From contig NZ_JADKQA010000001.1 of the NCBI RefSeq assembly GCF_015351765.1, positions 504,394 to 568,393 of the forward strand: a stretch of DNA of 64,000 nucleotides, written 5' to 3'. Source of the DNA: Clostridium vitabionis. GTDB taxonomy: Bacteria > Bacillota > Clostridia > Lachnospirales > Lachnospiraceae. The notes beneath the pieces were generated by a model that was not told the DNA's origin, ran no database searches, and worked only from the letters and a program-made list of their open reading frames with translations. Shown in pieces: positions 36,394 through 45,352 of the stretch; position 1 is the first letter of the stretch; each line of letters starts with the position of its first letter. The translations under genes and the position numbers were made by a program.

Positions 36394-38871
36394 ATGCGAA
36401 AATTCAACAAAGCGGAATTTAAGCAGGCAGTGATCGAGAATGTCAAGAACCAGTTCCGGAAATCCATCGAGGAGGCGACGCAGGAGCAGATTTTCCAGGC
36501 GGTGTCCTACGCCGTCAACGACATGGTGATCGACGACTGGATTGCCACCCAGAAGGCGATGGACAGGGAGAACCCGAAGAAGGTTTACTACATGTCGATG
36601 GAGTTCCTGATGGGCCGCGCTCTGGGCAATAACATCATCAACCTGGGCGCCCAGAAGGAGATCCGCGAGGCGCTGGACGAGCTCGGCTTTGACCTCAACG
36701 CGATTGAAGACCAGGAGCCGGATCCGGCGCTGGGCAACGGCGGCCTCGGCCGCCTTGCCGCCTGCTTCCTGGATTCCCTGGCGACGCTGAACTACCCGGC
36801 CTACGGCTGCGGCATCCGCTATCATTACGGCATGTTCAAGCAGAAGATCCAGGACGGCTACCAGGTGGAGGTGCCGGACGACTGGCTGAAGAACGGGTAT
36901 CCCTTCGAGCTGAAACGCCCGGAGTACGCCGTTGAGGTCAAGTTCGGCGGCAATGTCCGCACGATCTGGGACGCCGCGGCGAATCGTGTCCGCTTCCAGC
37001 AGGAGAATTACCAGTCGGTCATGGCCGTTCCCTACGATATGCCGATCGTCGGCTACAAGAACCACATGGTGAACACGCTCCGGATCTGGGATGCTGAGCC
37101 GATCAATACCTTCAGCCTTGACGCCTTCGACCGCGGAGATTATATGAAGGCGGTCGAGCAGGAAAACCTCGCCAAGAACCTGGTTGAGGTCCTCTACCCG
37201 AACGACAACCACTACGCCGGCAAGGAGCTCCGCTTAAAGCAGCAGTACTTCTTCATCTCCGCGAGCCTCCAGACGGCGATCAAGAAGTTCAAGCAGAGCA
37301 ACAGCGATATCCACGACCTGCCGAAGAAGTGCGTGTTCCAGATGAACGATACGCACCCGACGGTGGCGGTTGCCGAGCTGATGCGGATCCTTGTGGATGA
37401 GGAAGGCCTGCAGTGGGAAGACGCGTGGGACATCACGCACAACTGCTGCGCCTACACGAACCACACGATCATGGCGGAAGCCCTGGAAAAATGGCCGATC
37501 GAGCTGTTCTCGCGCCTTCTTCCGCGCATTTACCAGATTGTGGAGGAGATCAACCGCCGGTTCCTTGAGGAGGTGCAGAAGCGCTATCCGAACAATTACG
37601 AGAAGGTGAAGAAGATGGCGATCATCTTCGACGGCCAGGTCAAGATGGCCCACCTCGCGATTGTCGCCGGCTTCTCGGTCAACGGTGTGGCCAAGCTTCA
37701 CACGGAGATCCTGGAGAAGCAGGAGCTTAAGGACTTCTACGAGATGTTCCCGGAGAAGTTCAACAACAAGACCAACGGCATCACGCAGAGAAGGTTCCTT
37801 CTCCACGCGAACCCGCTGCTGGCGGACTGGGTTACCTCCAAGATCGGCGATGACTGGATCACGAATCTTCCGCACATCCACAACCTCGCGATCTACGCGG
37901 ATGACGAGAAGTGCCAGCGGGAGTTCATGAACATCAAGTACCAGAACAAGGTCCGCCTGGCGAAATACATCCGCGAGCACAACGGCATCGAGGTTGACCC
38001 GAGATCCATCTTCGATGTGCAGGTAAAGCGCCTTCACGAATATAAGCGCCAGCTGCTCAACATCCTTCATGTGATGTATGTGTATAACCAGCTGAAGGAC
38101 AACCCGAACATGGACATTTACCCGCGGACCTACATTTTCGGCGCGAAGGCCGCGGCGGGATACCAGATCGCGAAGAAGACCATCAAGCTCATCAACGCTG
38201 TGGCGGATGTGATCAACAACGACCGGAGCATCAACAACCGCATCAAGGTCGTCTTCATCGAGGACTACAAGGTCTCCAATGCGGAGCTGATCTTCTCGGC
38301 GGCGGATGTGTCCGAGCAGATCTCCACGGCCAGCAAGGAGGCGTCCGGCACCAGCAACATGAAGTTCATGCTGAACGGCGCGCTGACGCTTGGCACGATG
38401 GACGGCGCAAATGTCGAGATCGTGGACGAGGTGGGCAGGGATTATGCCTTCATCTTCGGCCTCAGCGCCCAGGAGGTCATCAATTACGAGAACAACGGCG
38501 GGTACAATCCGGTCGAGATCTTCAACACCGACCAGGATATCCGCAGGGTCCTGATGCAGCTGATCAACGGCTTCTACTCGCCGAGGGATCCGGAGCTGTT
38601 CCGGGACATCTACAACTCGCTGCTCAACACGAAAAACAGCGCACGGCCGGACACCTACTTCATCCTGAAGGATTTCCGCTCCTATGATGAGGCGCAGAAG
38701 CGCGTCGAGGCGGCTTACCGGAACGAATCCTGGTGGGCAAAGGCGGCACTGCTCAATATCGCGTGCAGCGGCAAGTTCTCCTCCGACCGCACGATCGAGG
38801 AGTATGTCCGCGATATCTGGCATCTGAAGAAACTGGATGTCGTTGTGGACGAAGCTGTTTCTGACAATTAA
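36394..38871 (+). CDS. glgP: Glycogen/alpha-glucan phosphorylase
   Basis: This 825-residue GT35 enzyme releases glucose-1-phosphate from glycogen. It has DPALGNGGLGRLAACFLDS near 110, VKRLHEYKRQLLN near 550, and the pyridoxal-phosphate lysine in ASGTSNMKFMLNGALTLGTMDGAN near 653. The length is typical. It follows ileS by 27 bases and may share its transcript. A debranching enzyme about 6 kb downstream would complement it. Confidence 0.96.
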   Translation: MRKFNKAEFKQAVIENVKNQFRKSIEEATQEQIFQAVSYAVNDMVIDDWIATQKAMDRENPKKVYYMSMEFLMGRALGNNIINLGAQKEIREALDELGFDLNAIEDQEPDPALGNGGLGRLAACFLDSLATLNYPAYGCGIRYHYGMFKQKIQDGYQVEVPDDWLKNGYPFELKRPEYAVEVKFGGNVRTIWDAAANRVRFQQENYQSVMAVPYDMPIVGYKNHMVNTLRIWDAEPINTFSLDAFDRGDYMKAVEQENLAKNLVEVLYPNDNHYAGKELRLKQQYFFISASLQTAIKKFKQSNSDIHDLPKKCVFQMNDTHPTVAVAELMRILVDEEGLQWEDAWDITHNCCAYTNHTIMAEALEKWPIELFSRLLPRIYQIVEEINRRFLEEVQKRYPNNYEKVKKMAIIFDGQVKMAHLAIVAGFSVNGVAKLHTEILEKQELKDFYEMFPEKFNNKTNGITQRRFLLHANPLLADWVTSKIGDDWITNLPHIHNLAIYADDEKCQREFMNIKYQNKVRLAKYIREHNGIEVDPRSIFDVQVKRLHEYKRQLLNILHVMYVYNQLKDNPNMDIYPRTYIFGAKAAAGYQIAKKTIKLINAVADVINNDRSINNRIKVVFIEDYKVSNAELIFSAADVSEQISTASKEASGTSNMKFMLNGALTLGTMDGANVEIVDEVGRDYAFIFGLSAQEVINYENNGGYNPVEIFNTDQDIRRVLMQLINGFYSPRDPELFRDIYNSLLNTKNSARPDTYFILKDFRSYDEAQKRVEAAYRNESWWAKAALLNIACSGKFSSDRTIEEYVRDIWHLKKLDVVVDEAVSDN

Positions 38872-38881
38872 ATATCATTTC

Positions 38882-38909
38882 TTGAATAATCCGTACTCTT
38901 TGTTATAGT
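38882..38909 (+). promoter_or_regulatory. Possible promoter after glgP
   Basis: TTGAAT (38882-38887) and TATAGT (38904-38909) are 16 bases apart, ahead of the small membrane-protein gene. Confidence 0.5.
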
Positions 38910-38943
38910 AGAAGTAACGACGAGATTTGGAAGGAGTGCGGAC

Positions 38944-39462
38944 ATGCAAAGCAGGCACAGTGGTTTACGAGAACTGGGAAAGTATCAGATTCCGGTTGCA
39001 GCCGCGGCCTGCTTTTTTGTGTCCGCGCTTATTTTTTCCGGCGCGATGGCCGTATCGCCTCGGGCAAATGCCGTCCGGGCGCTGCATGCGGAATATTCCT
39101 GGATTTCAACGGGGGATACCGTAGGCATGAAAAGCCGGGAGGTGGCTGCGGAAGGCCGGGATGCTGCCGGGGGGAAGACGGAAACTGATGAGGTGGGAAT
39201 TTCACCGCTGATTCTGCGAAATCTTCCCGATGAAGTGGAGGATAAATCCAAAATCCGGCGGATATCGGTCAAAAAAATCGAGGTCATTCCCACTGACGGC
39301 GGAGAGGAAGAAGAACGGGGCTATCGCTACCGGGCAGACTATGACATTGCCCTCGAGAAGGGGGACCGGCCCGAGACACCGGTCATCGCCGGCACGGCAG
39401 AGGGCGAAATTCTGATGGAGAGGAAGGGAATCTTTGGCTGGAAGACGGCGGAAATCCGCTGA
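38944..39462 (+). CDS. Hypothetical single-pass membrane or secreted protein
   Basis: This 172-residue protein has one hydrophobic segment at about 16-36 (IPVAAAACFFVSALIFSGAMAV). A hydrophilic part follows with many charged residues and a C-terminal beta region ending KGIFGWKTAEIR. I recognise no family. GGAAGGAG precedes the ATG. It sits 26 bases before fbp and may be transcribed with it. Confidence 0.7.
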   Translation: MQSRHSGLRELGKYQIPVAAAACFFVSALIFSGAMAVSPRANAVRALHAEYSWISTGDTVGMKSREVAAEGRDAAGGKTETDEVGISPLILRNLPDEVEDKSKIRRISVKKIEVIPTDGGEEEERGYRYRADYDIALEKGDRPETPVIAGTAEGEILMERKGIFGWKTAEIR

Positions 39463-39488
39463 GCCTTATCCATGTAAAGGGGGTTACC

Positions 39489-41447
39489 ATGAAATCGCTT
39501 GAAGAACGCTATCTGGAGAGACTTTCCGAGCTTTACCCGACGATTGCGGCGGCATCCACGGAAGTGATCAATCTGGAAGCGATCCTGAACCTTCCGAAAG
39601 GGACGGAGAATTTCCTGACGGACATTCACGGGGAATATGAGGCGTTCAACCATGTCCTCAAAAACGGGTCGGGATCTGTCCGCCGCAAGATCGACGATGT
39701 CTTCGGCAATACGCTGAGCCGGAAGGATAAACAGACCCTTGCCACGCTGATCTATTATCCCGAGGAAAAAATGCGCCTGATCCTCCAGGACGAGGAGAAC
39801 GTGGAGGACTGGTACAAGATCACGCTCTACCGGCTGATCGAGGTCGCCCGCCGGGCGTCGAGCAAATACACGCGCTCCAAGGTCCGCAAGGCGCTCCCGA
39901 AGGAATTTGCCTATGTGCTGGAGGAGCTGCTGATCGAGCGGGGCGACGACCAGGACAAGGAATCCTACTATGATTCCATCATCGCGACCATCATCCGTGT
40001 GGGCAGGGCGCGCGAATTCATCGTCGCCCTGAGCGAGCTCATCCAGCGCCTCGTCATTGACCATCTGCATATCGTCGGGGACATCTACGACCGCGGTCCG
40101 GGGCCGCACCTCATTCTGGACAAGCTGATGAATTACCATTCGGTCGACATCCAGTGGGGCAATCATGATGTCGTCTGGATGGGCGCCGCAGCCGGCCAGA
40201 TCGGCTGCATCTGCAACGTCATCCGGATCTGCGCGCGGTACGGGAACATGGACATCCTGGAGGACGGGTACGGCATCAATATGCTCCCGCTCGCGACCTA
40301 CGCGGTGAATACCTATGACGGCGACCCCTGCACCTGCTTCAGCCTCAAGGGGAACAATACGAACGACCCGAAGGAGAAGGAGATCAACCTCAAGATTCAC
40401 AAGGCGGTGTCCATCCTGCAGTGGAAGGCGGAAGGGCAGATCATCATGCGCCATCCGGAATTTCATATGGAAAACCGGAACCTGCTGCACCGGGTGAATT
40501 TTGAGACCGGCACCATCGACCTCGACGGGAAAACCTACAAGATGCTGGATATGAATTTCCCGACGGTGGATCCGAAGAATCCGTATGCGTTCACCCCCCA
40601 GGAGGCGGAGATCATCGACCGCCTGCAGCATGCGTTCATGAGCTGCGAGAAGCTCCAGCAGCACATGAAATTCCTGCTCGCCAAGGGCAGCCTGTATAAG
40701 GTGTACAACGACAACCTCCTCTATCACGGCTGCGTCCCGCTGAACCCCGACGGCAGCTTCCGCAAGGTCAGTATCTACGGGGAGACCTATCAGGGGCGCG
40801 CGCTGTTCGACGCTCTGGAAAATTGGATCCGCAAGGGATTTGTCTCTCTGGATAAGAAGGAGAGGGAGATGGGCCGCGATATCATGTGGTGGATCTGGTT
40901 GAACCCGGATTCGCCGCTGTTCGGCAAGACCAAGATGGCGACCTTCGAGCGCTATTATCTGGCCGAGAAGGAGACCCACGAGGAGAAGAAGACGCCCTAC
41001 TATACGCTCTACGAGAAGGAGGAGGTTGTGGACAACATCCTCCGGGAGTTCGGGCTGAACCCGGTGGGGGCGCATATTATCAACGGGCACGTCCCGGTCA
41101 AGACAAAGAACGGGGAGAGCCCGATCAAGTGCGGCGGCAAGCTCCTCGTCATCGACGGCGGCTTTTCCCGGGCGTACCAGAAGGAGACCGGCATCGCCGG
41201 CTACACGCTGATCTACAACTCCTACGGCCTGATCCTGGCCGCCCACGATCCCTTCGAATCAACGGAGGCGGCCATCGTCAACGAGAGCGACATCCACTCC
41301 GATCGGATGGTGGTGGCGCGGGTCGCCCGCAGGAAGCGGGTGGCGGACACGGACACCGGGAAGGATCTCCAGGAGAAGATTGCCGACCTGGAGAAGCTTC
41401 TCGAGGCGTACCGGAGCGGCCATATCGCCGAGAAATTCACGAAATAA
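39489..41447 (+). CDS. fbp: Fructose-1,6-bisphosphatase class III
   Basis: This 652-residue metallophosphoesterase belongs to the class III enzyme of Bacillota. Metal-binding motifs are FLTDIHGEYEAF near 51, VGDIYDRGPGPHLIL near 197, and WGNHDVVWMG near 221. It drives gluconeogenesis by removing the 1-phosphate. The length is normal for the class. A perfect 26-bp hairpin follows the stop. Confidence 0.95.
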   Translation: MKSLEERYLERLSELYPTIAAASTEVINLEAILNLPKGTENFLTDIHGEYEAFNHVLKNGSGSVRRKIDDVFGNTLSRKDKQTLATLIYYPEEKMRLILQDEENVEDWYKITLYRLIEVARRASSKYTRSKVRKALPKEFAYVLEELLIERGDDQDKESYYDSIIATIIRVGRAREFIVALSELIQRLVIDHLHIVGDIYDRGPGPHLILDKLMNYHSVDIQWGNHDVVWMGAAAGQIGCICNVIRICARYGNMDILEDGYGINMLPLATYAVNTYDGDPCTCFSLKGNNTNDPKEKEINLKIHKAVSILQWKAEGQIIMRHPEFHMENRNLLHRVNFETGTIDLDGKTYKMLDMNFPTVDPKNPYAFTPQEAEIIDRLQHAFMSCEKLQQHMKFLLAKGSLYKVYNDNLLYHGCVPLNPDGSFRKVSIYGETYQGRALFDALENWIRKGFVSLDKKEREMGRDIMWWIWLNPDSPLFGKTKMATFERYYLAEKETHEEKKTPYYTLYEKEEVVDNILREFGLNPVGAHIINGHVPVKTKNGESPIKCGGKLLVIDGGFSRAYQKETGIAGYTLIYNSYGLILAAHDPFESTEAAIVNESDIHSDRMVVARVARRKRVADTDTGKDLQEKIADLEKLLEAYRSGHIAEKFTK

Positions 41448-41523
41448 ATGCCACAGCCGTATTCCGGCCGGGAGAAACCACACAAAAACAGCCGCGGCGG
41501 GGAGAAAAGCCACCTCCGCCGGC

Positions 41524-41578
41524 GCTCAGAACCCCGCATCCCGCGAAGCGAAGCTTCGCGGGATGCGGGGTTCTGAGC
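41524..41578. repeat. Dispersed hairpin repeat, copy D (perfect 26-bp stem)
   Basis: The arms at 41524-41549 and 41553-41578 are perfect complements around a GAA loop. The core is CCCCGCATCCCGCGAAGC. It sits between convergent fbp and upp and has no U-tract. It is the cleanest member of the family. Confidence 0.8.
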
Positions 41579-41606
41579 AGTTACCACTTATTGTGAAAAA
41601 TTCCGA

Positions 41607-42236
41607 TTACTTTGTCCCGAAGATCCGGTCACCGGCATCGCCGAGACCCGGGCAGATGTAGGCGTCGTCATTCAGGCACCGGTCCACGTGGCCGACATAG
41701 AGCTGGACGTCAGGATGCTCGGCGTGAACCTTGCGGACGCCCTCCGGCGCGGCGATGATCGCCATGAATTTGATCTTCCTGCCGCCGTGCTGCTTGATCA
41801 GCGTCAGGGCATCACAGGCGGAACCGCCGGTCGCCAGCATCGGGTCGGTCACCACGATGGTTCTCTGCTCGATCGGGCTCGGCAGCTTGCAGTAATACTC
41901 GTGCGGCTCATGGGTCACCGGGTCGCGGTAGAGGCCGATATGGCCGACCTTCGCCGAGGGTACAAGGGCGAGGATGCCGTTCGTCATGCCGAGGCCGGCA
42001 CGGAGAATCGGAACTATCGCGAGCTTCTTGCCGGCGAGCATCGGCGTCATGCAGGTTTCAATCGGCGTCTCCACTTCCCGGTCTTCCAGCTCGAGGTCGC
42101 GGAGCGCCTCGTAGCCCATCAGCATGGCAATCTCCTCCACAAGCTTGCGGAACTCGTTCGTGCCGGTGTTCTTGTCCCGGAGAATAGAAATCTTGTGCTG
42201 CAGAAGCGGATGATCGAGAATCGTTACGTTTGTCAT
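41607..42236 (-). CDS. upp: Uracil phosphoribosyltransferase
   Basis: This 209-residue protein is full length. It has the PRPP-binding loop [14 protein letters not shown] near 130, the N-terminal [19 protein letters not shown] typical of Upp, and the C-terminal [15 protein letters not shown]. It makes UMP from uracil and PRPP. AAAGGA precedes its ATG. A TATAAT lies on the - strand at 42305-42300, but no clear -35 accompanies it. Confidence 0.96.
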   Translation of the reverse strand: MTNVTILDHPLLQHKISILRDKNTGTNEFRKLVEEIAMLMGYEALRDLELEDREVETPIETCMTPMLAGKKLAIVPILRAGLGMTNGILALVPSAKVGHIGLYRDPVTHEPHEYYCKLPSPIEQRTIVVTDPMLATGGSACDALTLIKQHGGRKIKFMAIIAAPEGVRKVHAEHPDVQLYVGHVDRCLNDDAYICPGLGDAGDRIFGTK

Positions 42237-42482
42237 CTTTTGTCCTTTCTATGCATGGTGAATTGATCGAAATCAAGTACATTTACCAAAACCCAGATTA
42301 TTATACATGAATGGGCGGGGAAAGTGTATCTTTTTACCGGAATTTAGGCATTTTTTCCCGGATCCATTATATAATATGGGGAGAAGCCCGGGTGCGCCCC
42401 GGCCGGGAGCAAGAGGCCCGGAACCGGCGCATACGGTGATCCGTTCCATTTGAACCAGCAGAGGAAAGACAGGAGACAGAAG

Positions 42483-43196
42483 ATGGAGAAGATTTCAATC
42501 GCAGAGGAGCTTCGGGGCAATTCCTATCCGGGACGCGGCATCATCCTGGGAAGGTCATCAGATGGAAAATGCGCTGTTGCGGCGTATTTTATCATGGGCC
42601 GCAGCGCGAACAGCCGGAACCGCGTCTTTGTCGAGGACGGCGAGGGCATCCGCACACAGGCATTTGACCCGGCAAAGCTTGAGGATCCGAGCCTGATCAT
42701 CTACGCGCCGGTCCGCGTCCTGGGCAACAAGACCATCGTCACGAACGGCGACCAGACAGATACCATCTACGAGGGAATGGACAAGCAGCTCACCTTCGAG
42801 CAGTCGCTCCGCAGCCGGGAGTTTGAGCCGGACGGGCCGAACTTTACGCCGCGGATTTCCGGCATCCTGCACGCGGAGAAGGGGGGCTTCAACTACGCGC
42901 TCTCGATCTTAAAGAGCGACTGCGGGCGCCCGGAGAGCTGCCTCCGGTATACCTTCGCCTACAACAGCCCGATCGCCGGCGAGGGGCACTTTATCAGCAC
43001 TTACCTTCACGACGGCAATCCGCTGCCGAGCTTCGAGGGCGAGCCGAAACGGATCGGCATCGAGGGCGGCATCGGGGAATTTACGGACCTTCTCTGGTCG
43101 AGCCTCAACGAGGAGAACAAGGTTTCCCTGTTTGTCCGCTACATCGACCTCGAGACCGGAAAATATGAATCCCGCATTGTGAACAAGAATCAGTGA
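42483..43196 (+). CDS. IMP cyclohydrolase, PurO-like
   Basis: This 237-residue protein matches the PurO-type IMP cyclohydrolase family (SYPGRGIILGRSSDG, YFIMGRSANSRNRVF, FTPRISGIL). It would close FAICAR to IMP, the last step of purine synthesis. It lies 21 bases upstream of a stand-alone AICAR formyltransferase, so the two genes replace the fused PurH enzyme. AGGAG precedes ATG 42483. A TATAAT at 42370-42375 is a possible -10 element. Confidence 0.85.
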   Translation: MEKISIAEELRGNSYPGRGIILGRSSDGKCAVAAYFIMGRSANSRNRVFVEDGEGIRTQAFDPAKLEDPSLIIYAPVRVLGNKTIVTNGDQTDTIYEGMDKQLTFEQSLRSREFEPDGPNFTPRISGILHAEKGGFNYALSILKSDCGRPESCLRYTFAYNSPIAGEGHFISTYLHDGNPLPSFEGEPKRIGIEGGIGEFTDLLWSSLNEENKVSLFVRYIDLETGKYESRIVNKNQ

Positions 43197-43217
43197 CGGA
43201 GGAGGAGACACTCAATT

Positions 43218-44396
43218 ATGAAAGAAATTGCGCTGAAATACGGATGCAACCCGAATCAGAAACCGTCCCGCATCTTCATGGCGGACGGGAGTGACCTGCC
43301 GGTGGAGGTTCTGAACGGCCGTCCCGGCTATATCAATTTCCTGGATGCCCTGAACGGCTGGCAGCTGGTGAGTGAGCTCAAGGAGGCAACCGGCCTTCCG
43401 GCAGCCACTTCCTTCAAGCATGTCTCCCCGGCGGGCGCGGCGGTAGGGCTTCCGCTCACCGACGTCCTCCGGAAAATCTACTGGGTGGACGACCAGGGGG
43501 ATCTCTCCCCGCTCGCTTCCGCCTACGCGAGGGCGAGAGGCGCGGACCGGATGTCCTCCTTTGGCGATTTCATTTCCCTCTCGGACGTCTGCGATGTGGA
43601 CACGGCGAAGCTCATCAAGCGGGAGGTTTCCGACGGCGTCATCGCTCCGGGATACACCGATGAGGCGCTCGCGATCCTGCGGAGCAAGAAGAACGGCAAT
43701 TATAACGTGATCCAGATCGACCCGTCCTACCGTCCGGCGGAGATCGAGCGGAAGCAGGTCTTCGGCGTGACCTTCGAGCAGGGACACAACAACTTCAAGA
43801 TCAGTCCGGATCTTTTCACCAACATCGTGACGAAGAACAAGGATATCCCGGAAAATGCGCTCCGGGACATGATGATTTCCCTGATTACCCTCAAGTACAC
43901 CCAGTCCAATTCCGTGTGCTATGTGAAGGACGGCCAGGCCATCGGCATCGGCGCCGGACAGCAGTCCAGAATCCACTGCACGCGCCTCGCCGGCCAGAAG
44001 GCGGACAACTGGTGGCTGCGCCAGTCCCCGCAGGTGCTCAGCCTGCCGTTTGTTGACGGCATCCGCCGCGCCGACCGGGACAATGCCATCGACGTCTACA
44101 TGGGGGAGGAGTACATGGATCTTTTGGCGGACGGCGCCTGGGAGAGAACCTTCACGAAGAAGCCGCCGGTGTTCACCCGCGAGGAGAAGAGAGCCTGGCT
44201 GGACAAGCTCACCGACGTGACCCTCGGCTCCGACGCCTTCTTCCCGTTCGGCGACAATATCGAGCGCGCGCATAAGAGCGGCGTGAAGTATGTCGCGGAG
44301 CCGGGCGGCTCGATCCGGGACGACCAGGTCATCGAGACGGCGGACAAGTACGGCATGGTTATGGCCTTCACCGGAATGCGCCTGTTCCATCACTGA
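43218..44396 (+). CDS. AICAR formyltransferase (stand-alone PurH C-terminal domain)
   Basis: This 392-residue protein matches only the formyltransferase half of PurH. Motifs include [26 protein letters not shown] near 64 with the Lys-His pair, [23 protein letters not shown], and [30 protein letters not shown]. It transfers a formyl group from 10-formyl-THF to AICAR. The cyclohydrolase domain is absent and is supplied by the adjacent PurO-like gene. Confidence 0.93.
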   Translation: MKEIALKYGCNPNQKPSRIFMADGSDLPVEVLNGRPGYINFLDALNGWQLVSELKEATGLPAATSFKHVSPAGAAVGLPLTDVLRKIYWVDDQGDLSPLASAYARARGADRMSSFGDFISLSDVCDVDTAKLIKREVSDGVIAPGYTDEALAILRSKKNGNYNVIQIDPSYRPAEIERKQVFGVTFEQGHNNFKISPDLFTNIVTKNKDIPENALRDMMISLITLKYTQSNSVCYVKDGQAIGIGAGQQSRIHCTRLAGQKADNWWLRQSPQVLSLPFVDGIRRADRDNAIDVYMGEEYMDLLADGAWERTFTKKPPVFTREEKRAWLDKLTDVTLGSDAFFPFGDNIERAHKSGVKYVAEPGGSIRDDQVIETADKYGMVMAFTGMRLFHH

Positions 44397-44508
44397 TTGT
44401 TTCGCGCTGAGCAAATTTGCTTCCGCGGAGCATGGAATTTCTCCCTCCGGCCGGGTATAATCAGAGCTACCTGTCCGGCATCAGGCAGGGAGAAATGGAG
44501 GAATACAG

Positions 44509-45348
44509 ATGACAGGATTGATCGATGTCGGCGGCGGGATGCGCGATATTTACGGCGCGGGCGTCGTCGACCAGTGCCTCGCGGACGGGGTGAAGTTTGA
44601 CCGCGTCTATGGGATATCCGCCGGGAGCGCGAATATCATGCAGTACATGTCCGGCCAGATGGGGAGAAATTTCCGGTTTTATGCGATCTACGCTTTCCGT
44701 CCGGAATACATGAGCTTCAAAAATTTCCTGCGGGAAGGCTCCTATATTGACCTCGACTATATCTACAGCGCGCTCTCCGATTCGGATGGCGAGGATCCGC
44801 TGGATTACGACGCGGTTGTTCGGGCGGGGATCCCGTTTACGATCGTCGCGACGGACGCGGAGACCGGGAAACCGGCGTATTTTACCCAGTCGGATGTCAG
44901 CCGGGACAATTACGACGCGGTGAAGGCGTCCTGCTGCGTCCCGTTTTTCAACAAGCCGTATCCCTTCAAGGATTCCGCCTATTTTGACGGCGGGATGAGC
45001 GACCCGATCCCGGTCCTGCGCGCTCTCCGTGACGGCTGCGACAAGGTGGTTGTCGTCCTGACCCGGCCGAAGAATTTTTACCGGAAGGACAGTATGGATC
45101 TCCGGATTGCCTTCGCGATGCGGAAGAAGTACCCGAACGCGGCGAAGGCGATGGCCTATCGGAGCCGCGTCTACAACCGCCAGCTCGATCTGGCGAAAAA
45201 ATATGAGAAAGCGGGCAAAGTCCTGATCGTCGCGCCGGACAGCATCGACGGCATGTCCACCCTGAAGAAGGACCGCGGCGCCATGGTGGATCTCTACCAC
45301 AAGGGCGTGAACGACGGGAAGGCGATCCGTCAATTCCTCGGAGGATGA
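44509..45348 (+). CDS. Patatin-like phospholipase
   Basis: This 279-residue protein has the oxyanion-hole region DVGGGMRDIYGAGV at 6-19, the nucleophile elbow GISAGS near 36-41 (Ser 39), and the catalytic Asp in DGGMSDP near 160. These are the Ser-Asp dyad motifs of patatin-like lipases of the YjjU type. It is probably cytosolic, with no signal peptide. The next gene starts four bases after its stop, so it shares an operon with a debranching enzyme, an unexplained pairing. Confidence 0.9.
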   Translation: MTGLIDVGGGMRDIYGAGVVDQCLADGVKFDRVYGISAGSANIMQYMSGQMGRNFRFYAIYAFRPEYMSFKNFLREGSYIDLDYIYSALSDSDGEDPLDYDAVVRAGIPFTIVATDAETGKPAYFTQSDVSRDNYDAVKASCCVPFFNKPYPFKDSAYFDGGMSDPIPVLRALRDGCDKVVVVLTRPKNFYRKDSMDLRIAFAMRKKYPNAAKAMAYRSRVYNRQLDLAKKYEKAGKVLIVAPDSIDGMSTLKKDRGAMVDLYHKGVNDGKAIRQFLGG

Positions 45349-45352
45349 CTTG

